Below the pieces are notes generated by a model. It was not told the origin of the DNA and did no database searches. It saw only the letters and a list, made by a program, of their open reading frames with translations. Source: Chrysomallon squamiferum (taxonomy: Eukaryota > Mollusca > Gastropoda > Neomphalida > Peltospiridae). From it: a stretch of DNA of 64,000 nucleotides. The translations under genes and the position numbers were made by a program. Shown piece by piece: positions 59,781-64,000 of this stretch (the first letter of the stretch is position 1; every line of letters starts with the position of its first letter). The DNA is taken from contig CM022673.1 in assembly GCA_012295275.1 (NCBI GenBank), forward strand, positions 4,898,605-4,962,604, read 5' to 3'.

Positions 59781-61818
59781 CAACAACAACAATAACAATA
59801 AAAACAGCATCAACAACATCAACATCAACAACAACAACAACAATAATAATAAAAACAACAACAACAATAACAATATAGAATAATGTTATCCGAGATATGT
59901 ACATGATACAAGCAATCAAATATTTATCATCAGTTGCATAAGTTTGCAGTTGTTTCATTATATCCACTATAAACCCATTTGGGGAGTGGCTTACATTTCC
60001 AAAATATAAATTTAGGGCTTATACAAACAGTTTCTAAGGCAACCATTTTAATAAATGATTTCAGAATCCGGAACAAATTTTGGAGAAGTGGCTCTTATTA
60101 GCGAAGATAATATTCGAAACGCCACCATAATAACAGACAGAGACTGCGATTTCATGGTTATTGATCGTGAACTTTTCAATCGATGTCTCAAGGTGAGAGT
60201 TATGACGTCATAAGGTGACATATAATTTTTATGTAAATTTTAGTATTATATTTCATCCGTCTTAAAATAGCACTGTTTCGTTTAGTATGAATTCATCCGC
60301 TGACTGCTGGTTTATATATATATATATATGGAATGCAAACGTACGTGCATACATACATACAAACATACATGCACACGCACACGCACACACACACATATAC
60401 ACGTTGCAAAAATAATATATGTATACAGCTATTATATATATATATATATACTCAGACACACACACACTAGTGTGTATGTGGGTGTGTATTGGATCTGTGT
60501 ACATCAGCATGCAGTGAAATAATATATGATTATTTTACGACCTGCATTTGCTTCTAGCTAAACAAAAGAGGATAAATATAATGTCTTATTTAATCTGCTC
60601 GACTTCTCTCGTTGAATGTAGATGATACAGCTTCATAGTTTTTCACAAAACAAGAAAGAAACGCGAACACGAAAGAAAAAAAACTTTGTCATTTGCCGCT
60701 TCGAAAGCCGTGTCATTTCTGCGAGTCTAGAAGAGTCGTTTATTGCCAGCTACGATGTACAGAGTCACAAACACAAAACAGGCACAATAATAAAATAAAT
60801 AGTAAAATAATAAAGTGTATTTGTAATGGCATAGTTCTTTGGAAACGGCATTACCTTTTATATTTTCTGGTAGGTGTAAAAATAACACAAACATTTCCCC
60901 TGACTTCTGAGAAATATTTTCAAAATGAATTCTAAGGCCTATTTAACAATTTAATGTGATTTATTATTATTTTTTTTTTCAACACATGTTTATTAAATAA
61001 AGAAATCAAGACTTGCGTATTCTCATGATTACCGTAAATGTTTTGTTTAAAAAATAAATGTATAATTATCCATGGTATATAAATATGATATCACAGATTT
61101 ATATCTGTGAAACAGGTTATATCGTCAAATTCATAGATTCAGTGGACCACTATAAAATGATTAATAGTTGCTTACTACCGGCAATTAAATACTGTTATAA
61201 TATAAGCAGTATTTAATAAAGAGTAGTAAGTGTAGATAATTTCGGGTCAGCTAAAGAAAAAAACGGTTTTTAAACATTATATATATACGTTTAAAATATA
61301 TTACACTATATACATATAAATATATAAATATATACATACATACATACATGCATGCATATACATACATACATTAGATACAATGGCTAATATCTCTTCTTGA
61401 TACTGGTAGTTTTTTTTATATCAACGAACGAATCAAAGAGATGGAAGGATGGATTAACAGATCGATGTACTGATTTATTGATCGTCTGATCAGTCGAACG
61501 AATGTATTATTGTTTGCTTAGCTAATTGATTGGTAGCTGATAGACAGGTAATTAGGTACAAAAGTTGATGAATGGATAGCCACGTGTACTAATTATTATT
61601 AAGGTATTAAACTTTTCACCAATATTTCTACCTACCTCGAATTAAGACACAACCACAATAACTAATCCATCCTATAAAAAGCAACAACAAATAAATATCT
61701 GTAAAAATAACATAAAAAACTTTTAACACAAATCTTTATTTACTCAGCTGAAACATAATTTTTCAATCCTGTTCTGGTCCAGATTTTTTTTTTTTTTACT
61801 CTCCAAAAACAATTTTTA

Positions 61819-61849
<31 letters not shown>

Positions 61850-62391
61850 GGCGACATCCAGTGGTTTCTGTAGGCCACGCATCAACGATTCCTATGTTTT
61901 CTCAGTCATTATGAGAATGAAATTAAACGTGAAACTGGCTTTAACTACTACATTTATAAAGTATTCTCTGCCATTATTATTTGATGAATGTAACACACGA
62001 ATATTAGACGCGGGCCATCTGTTGGCTTTGTTGTTGATGGTTCTGTGCCCGTAAAATAAAAGACAGTAAAGCAAAAAAAAATTGTGAATGTTTGTGATCA
62101 CACCTTGTTCTGTGTGGTCACTAGTCGAAGTGGGGACAGTTCTTACTGTTGTGTTGTGTTGTGTTGTATTTCTTTTTTTTTTCTGGAAGGTTAATAATTG
62201 TTATTGTTATGATGATGGTTTCTGAAGAGGTAGGTGGTAAGAGGTTTTAGGTAGAATACAGTGCAGTGATATAATTAAGAAAACAAATAATTGTTACTTT
62301 GTTACAGATTGTTGATTTAAATCAAATGAAATTCTTGTTTAATATAAAGCGAACAGGTATTTTTGTTATAAAATTGTATATAAATGTGTTA

Positions 62392-62488
<97 letters not shown>

Positions 62489-63698
62489 ATAGATAGATAG
62501 ACAGATAGAAGTAGATAGATGGAGAGAGAGGTAGGTAGATAGATTAACAGAGAGAACGAGAAAATATAAAACAATATTAAGAAAATATCGATAATTCCAA
62601 AAATCGTTTTAGTGAAATATGCCTTTTTAAAGTTTAGTACATTTTCTAATTTATGCTGTACATTTTATCGATTTCAAACACCACAGTATTCTAATTTAAA
62701 CTGTATTTTTTTTGTTTAGACTAGTGAAGAACGCGCTTACAGAGAGAAACAGAGGTTTGTCAACAAACACCCGTTTTTCTGCCAGATGTCGCCCAAGTTC
62801 AAACGTCTACTCGAGCTGAGTCTACGCAAAGAAATACACGCCTATGATGAAACTCTCTTTCGTCAAGGCGATCGCGTTATTGGACTGCATTTCATTCTCA
62901 AGTACGTAGAAAAATATCCAAGTACGCCCTTCTTGGGTCCACATGGATACACACACTCTCTCTCTCACACATACAGACACTCACACACACAAACACACAC
63001 ACACTCATACTCACATACATACATACATACATACATACATACATACATACATACATACATACATACATACATACATACATACATACATACATAATTACAT
63101 ACATACATACATACATACATATTAATGGTGAATTATTTAGTGGTATTTAATATTGGTCATATTGGGTGTTGTCTGCATGTATCTAACAGACTACTTCTGT
63201 TAATGGATAAAAGAAAACTTTTGTAACTGAAGAAAGTTTGACTTCCAAAAAAATTCGGACAAGAAAATTAATAACTGTCCTCCAGTGATATCGTTAAATA
63301 AAATTAATTTTTAAAATTTTTCGTTTTCCTTATTCTGTATTTATTTAAACTCTGAGTAGATATTTGGTCCAGTCATCATGGAAGGGTGTAAAGAGTAAAG
63401 ATTACATTTATTTCTTTATTAATATTTTATTTTCAAAAGCTCATTTTTATAGATTTTTTTATCTAAAAACGGTAATTCTTAACAAAAATTCTTTATCTTT
63501 ACTAATCTCCATGAGTAGTAAAGTAATTCGCTCATGTTTAATTAACCAATAAGCATTCGCAGTTGTATAAATACGTTTAAATTTCAGAGGGCAAGCTCAG
63601 ATCACGATGATGCCATTGCAGCATGTCAAACAGTATCCTCAGCTGTGGCCCTTTGAAGCCAGCGCGGATCTCTACGCCGTGGAATTCGACTGGCTAAG
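46038..63698 (+). CDS. Tandem cyclic-nucleotide-binding-domain protein, CNBD2-like (5' part of gene)
   Basis: This is a probable cAMP/cGMP sensor of the CRP/PKA-R fold without a visible kinase or channel. About 347 residues can be assembled from eight exons and the gene continues past the window. Residues 1-67 come from two candidate exons. A KPAEKR-type helix and the first CNB fold follow: RQGEPGD at about 138-144, MYILLRGKISVYI, a charged insert of about 45 residues, then a phosphate-binding cassette FGEVALI with the conserved Glu and an Arg in RNAT at about 213-228. A second CNB fold begins at about 251 (HPFFCQMSPKFKRLLELSLR, then RQGDRVIGLHFILKGQAQI). CNBD2, which binds cAMP and acts in sperm in mammals, is the nearest family I know; orthology is inferred. 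Confidence 0.8.
46258..46339. repeat. (GA)n microsatellite
   Basis: About 82 bp of almost pure GA dinucleotide within the first intron of the CNBD2-like gene. Confidence 0.97.
46971..47078 (+). CDS. Candidate second coding exon of CNBD2-like gene
   Basis: Acceptor CTTTTGTAAG, donor GTG|GTATGG; phase 0 in and out (36 codons). Encodes LRILCSVLRIVVSGFG then a Gly/Tyr loop and ARLTWFDV. An amphipathic helix followed by a 'FDV' stretch ahead of the CNB region fits the N-terminal layout I associate with CNBD2 relatives. The surrounding 240 bp is unusually rich in GC and CpG. An alternative in-frame acceptor at 46,934 (AACCAG) would add 12 codons. Confidence 0.5.
47399..47440. repeat. (GA)n microsatellite
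   Basis: About 42 bp of uninterrupted AG dinucleotides followed by GGTGGGGGG. Confidence 0.95.
47510..47600 (-). repeat. tRNA-like box B relic (possible SINE fragment)
   Basis: Minus strand reads GGTCGCAGGATCAATACTC around 47,535-47,555. This resembles a tRNA T-arm/box B and is shared with the relic near 57,770. Too decayed for a full element. Confidence 0.45.
47716..47774. repeat. (TTA)n microsatellite
   Basis: About 59 bp of near-perfect TTA trinucleotide, ending next to the hAT-like terminus at 47,780. Confidence 0.95.
47779..47830 (+). mobile_element. hAT-like terminal sequence (relic)
   Basis: CAGTGGCTCTCAAACTTTTT followed by a GGGGCACACTA phrase resembles termini of hAT-superfamily DNA transposons (known pattern CAGTGGTTCTCAAACTTT...GGGGCACAC). 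The matching opposite end and target duplication were not found, and no transposase is recognisable. Confidence 0.5.
48625..48674. repeat. (CA)n microsatellite
   Basis: CA dinucleotide tract with a few CACG interruptions. Confidence 0.95.
49010..49115. repeat. (TG)n-rich microsatellite
   Basis: Interrupted TG tract with TCTG and TATG variants. Confidence 0.9.
49190..49270 (-). repeat. tRNA-like box B relic (possible SINE fragment)
   Basis: Minus strand reads AGGTCGCGGTGTCAATCC around 49,212-49,229, related to the relics at about 47,545 and 57,780. Confidence 0.4.
49598..49846. repeat. (ACAT)n microsatellite cluster
   Basis: A short ACAT run at about 49,598-49,622, variable TATG/TGTG sequence, then about 110 bp of ACAT tetranucleotide (about 49,733-49,846). 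Any open frames across it are repeat artefacts. Confidence 0.95.
50120..50990 (+). repeat. Degenerate ~110-120-bp tandem repeat, interrupted
   Basis: A phrase like TATCAAAGTTTGTTCCATAA recurs in diverged form near 50,157, 50,612, 50,719, 50,837 and 50,936, with AAAATCACTGT-like and GAAAC/AAAGTATTC-like phrases upstream. The insertion at about 50,216-50,535 splits the array. Confidence 0.6.
50214..50540. mobile_element. hAT-like non-autonomous element relic (MITE-like)
   Basis: Left end CAGGGTTTTACAAACTTTTT and the right end, read on the minus strand as CCAAAGTTTCTCAAACTGGG, resemble degenerate hAT termini in inverted orientation about 320 bp apart. There is no coding capacity. Exact boundaries and target duplication are unclear. 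Confidence 0.45.
51010..51450 (+). repeat. ~95-120-bp tandem repeat with an internal palindrome
   Basis: Copies begin near 51,013 (diverged), 51,134, 51,228, 51,327 and 51,437 (cut short). Three carry a perfect inverted repeat, CTGTAAT / ATTACAG around a 7-base loop (51,134-51,154, 51,228-51,248, 51,327-51,347). Each of these is followed by AAAACGTTTATTT and a CA/CG/TATA tract. Confidence 0.85.
51445..51775. promoter_or_regulatory. CpG-rich, GC-richer block (possible promoter or old element)
   Basis: About 330 bp with many CpGs and near-balanced base use, in sharp contrast to the AT-rich flanks. A 69-codon open frame inside shows no recognisable domain. It could be an alternative transcription start for the CNBD2-like gene, a conserved non-coding element, or a fragment of a mobile element. 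No core promoter motif is clear. Confidence 0.3.
52018..52172. repeat. (ACAT)n then (AAT)n microsatellite
   Basis: ACAT/ATGC-containing tetranucleotides (about 52,018-52,107) run directly into about 50 bp of AAT and then ATT. Confidence 0.95.
52640..52680. repeat. (AATA)n microsatellite
   Basis: Ten AAAT tetranucleotides in register. Confidence 0.95.
53267..53301. repeat. (TTAAA)n microsatellite
   Basis: Seven pentanucleotide copies, followed by AATA and AAT tracts. Confidence 0.9.
54327..54535. repeat. Compound (TC)n and (ACAT)n microsatellite
   Basis: About 82 bp of TC (54,327-54,408) and, after about 33 bp, about 92 bp of ACAT (54,442-54,533). Confidence 0.97.
54930..55130. repeat. TG-rich then (ACAT)n microsatellite
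   Basis: TG/TGTA tract to about 54,995, then ACAT with CACA and ATGC variants to about 55,127. The two halves are nearly complementary, so a large hairpin is possible. Confidence 0.9.
55549..55590. repeat. (TATG)n microsatellite
   Basis: About eight TATG tetranucleotides, the complement orientation of the ACAT arrays elsewhere. Confidence 0.9.
55957..56060. repeat. (CA)n and poly(A) tracts
   Basis: CA tract with CAGA and TTCA interruptions (to 56,013), then a 21-base A run at about 56,040. Confidence 0.92.
56618..56785. repeat. CAT-rich simple sequence
   Basis: CATCAT/CGTCAT trinucleotide-like sequence immediately upstream of the third CNBD2-like exon. It may act as its pyrimidine-containing intron end. 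Confidence 0.7.
56826..56970 (+). CDS. CNBD2-like exon 3 (or first coding exon from ATG 56,817)
   Basis: Encodes LKHGKMTKVVEQVIDIIAKP, AEKRLEKEIHDIIPWLRRRT and QIFQSQET. Donor G|GTATTA, phase 1 out. Acceptor ACTGAG at 56,825 keeps phase 0 with the upstream candidates but has a weak pyrimidine tract. Alternatively translation starts at ATG 56,817; an in-frame TGA sits directly before it at 56,814, so no longer in-frame extension is possible. ATG 56,841 has the better context. Confidence 0.85.
56971..57083. repeat. (TTA)n/(TTG)n microsatellite starting at the splice donor
   Basis: TTA trinucleotides begin immediately after the exon 3 donor GTATTATTA and grade into TTG and TTC. The donor itself is embedded in the array. 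Confidence 0.9.
57148..57208. repeat. (AAT)n then GAA/GAC-rich tract
   Basis: AAT trinucleotides followed by AAGACGACGAAGAAG-like sequence. Confidence 0.85.
57605..57830 (-). repeat. hAT-like phrase and tRNA-like box B relic
   Basis: Plus strand CAGTGGTTCTAACTG at 57,613 resembles a hAT terminus. Further on, the minus strand reads GAGGTCGCGGGTTCAATACT (about 57,774-57,793), a good tRNA box B-like match with a T-rich stretch downstream, as in tRNA-derived SINEs. Boundaries are unclear. Confidence 0.45.
58350..58700. repeat. GATA/GACA tract and (GA)n microsatellite
   Basis: Interspersed GACA, GATA and GAAA tetranucleotides (about 58,350-58,610), then about 55 bp of GA (58,623-58,677) and a short second GA run. 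It ends about 35 bp before the next exon's acceptor. Confidence 0.93.
58736..58823 (+). CDS. CNBD2-like exon 4 (start of first CNB fold)
   Basis: Acceptor TATAATTTCAG, phase 1 in; donor TG|GTTGGT, phase 2 out. Encodes VLMDIIRHCHYQMAQADDII and IRQGEPGD. The next exon completes a Cys codon, giving GEPGDCMYILL, the typical CNB beta-strand turn. A later GT at 58,828 would not give that match. Confidence 0.93.
59149..59177. repeat. Poly(A) tract
   Basis: About 27 A residues in an intron, with A/C-rich sequence to about 59,310. Confidence 0.9.
59445..59632 (+). CDS. CNBD2-like exon 5 (CNB strands plus charged insert)
   Basis: Acceptor TTGTGTTAACAG, donor G|GTAAGT; phase 2 in, 1 out. Encodes MYILLRGKISVYIDSRMTGE then a Pro/Arg/Glu-rich loop (IPPSPYKERRGGASPEWVRK) and SALGKFIIRC. 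The loop is longer than in compact CNB folds. Base use is more GC-rich than nearby introns. Confidence 0.94.
59653..59875. repeat. (AAT)n/(AAC)n microsatellite
   Basis: About 220 bp of AAT trinucleotide grading into AAC and ATC variants, starting about 20 bp after the exon 5 donor. Confidence 0.95.
60065..60192 (+). CDS. CNBD2-like exon 6 (phosphate-binding cassette)
   Basis: Acceptor AATGATTTCAG, donor AAG|GTGAGA; phase 1 in, 0 out. Encodes ESGTNFGEVALISEDNIRNA then TIITDRDCDFMVIDRELFNR. The FGE...R-A-T pattern carries the Glu and Arg that contact cyclic-nucleotide ribose and phosphate in PKA-R, so binding is plausible. ISEDNIR is more acidic than the PKA loop. Confidence 0.95.
60193..62719 (+). 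other. Intron (2.5 kb)
   Basis: Contains short TA/CA/ACAT tracts (about 60,315-60,480 and 61,320-61,375), a long T run (about 61,818-61,843), GTTGT repeats (about 62,145-62,168) and the (GA)n array at 62,396-62,484. No exon was recognised. Confidence 0.65.
62396..62484. repeat. (GA)n microsatellite
   Basis: About 89 bp of pure GA followed by GATA/GACA variants. Confidence 0.97.
62720..62901 (+). CDS. CNBD2-like exon 7 (second CNB fold begins)
   Basis: Acceptor TTTTGTTTAG, donor AA|GTACGT; phase 0 in, 2 out. Encodes TSEERAYREKQRFVNKHPFF, CQMSPKFKRLLELSLRKEIH and RQGDRVIGLHFIL, a second CNB N-terminal helix bundle and first strands. Confidence 0.94.
63011..63120. repeat. (CA)n then (ACAT)n microsatellite
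   Basis: CACA-rich lead-in from about 62,950, then about 100 bp of ACAT with one ATTACAT interruption. Confidence 0.95.
63588..63698 (+). CDS. CNBD2-like exon 8 (last in window)
   Basis: Acceptor TTAAATTTCAG, donor AG|GTGAGC; phase 2 in and out. Encodes GQAQITMMPLQHVKQYPQLW then PFEASADLYAVEFDWL. The second fold's phosphate-binding cassette must lie beyond the window. Confidence 0.92.
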
Positions 63699-64000
63699 GT
63701 GAGCTCACGTGACTCGAGTCTGTCGCTGTTAACTGCTGCAGTTCTTATTAATACCTGACATACACGGCGAATGTTTAATTTAATATGGGCATACGTATAC
63801 ACAGCCACAAACACTGATACATGCTACATTCACACATGCGCTTACACACAGAGATATTCATCATGCATGCGTACATACATACATATATGCGGTCAGCTTG
63901 TTCGCCTTTCTCAGTTTTATAATTAAAACAAAATAAATTATTATTTATTATTTATCTGCCTATTTTTTTTTTGTGTGTGTAACATACTGTCTTTTGTCCG
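63699..64000 (+). other. Intron running off the window
   Basis: Non-coding, with short CA/ACAT tracts. A minus-strand open frame here has no recognisable features. No exon found. Confidence 0.7.

Noticed and set aside
63626-63814. Minus-strand open frame at the right edge
   Set aside because: It is the antisense of CNBD2-like exon 8 plus intron, with no independent evidence.

Overview
The window is intron-rich, AT-rich animal DNA. It holds most of one very large gene, the 5' half of a second gene on the same (+) strand, and a repeat-dense stretch between and inside them. The small exons, U-rich introns with GT-AG borders, and abundant (GA)n, (ACAT)n and (AAT)n arrays suggest an invertebrate. 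A mollusc or other lophotrochozoan is my best guess, but nothing in the sequence proves it.

Region 1, bases 1 to about 42,900: the 3' part of a pericentrin/AKAP9-family centrosomal scaffold gene. I can trace 40 coding exons (about 8.76 kb, about 2,900 residues), nearly all coiled coil. It ends in an unmistakable PACT centrosome-targeting domain (39,099-39,611), a Ser/Pro-rich tail and a conserved C-terminal helix; the stop is at 40,865. The 5' end lies before the window. Splice phases agree at every junction except the one directly before the PACT exon, where the best donor and acceptor are out of frame by 2 nt. Either sequence error, a real frameshift or regulated exon skipping could explain this.

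Region 2, about 42,900-46,037: 3' flank and intergenic DNA with two minisatellites. One has a 43-bp unit carrying a tRNA-like Pol III box A on the minus strand.

Region 3, about 46,038 to the end: a gene for a protein with two tandem cyclic-nucleotide-binding (CRP/PKA-R type) folds, CNBD2-like. Six exons (56,826-63,698) are firm and two upstream exons (46,038-46,134 and 46,971-47,078) are phase-compatible candidates. The gene runs off the right edge. Its introns are packed with long GA, ACAT, CA and AAT arrays, degenerate tandem repeats, tRNA-like and hAT-like relics and one CpG-rich block. Introns of the first gene contain mostly A/T-only simple sequence.

The two genes lie head to tail and nothing in the sequence links their regulation. 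AKAP-family scaffolds and cAMP-binding proteins are related in biology, but this adjacency may be chance. No bacterial-type system, CRISPR array, rRNA or intact tRNA gene was seen.
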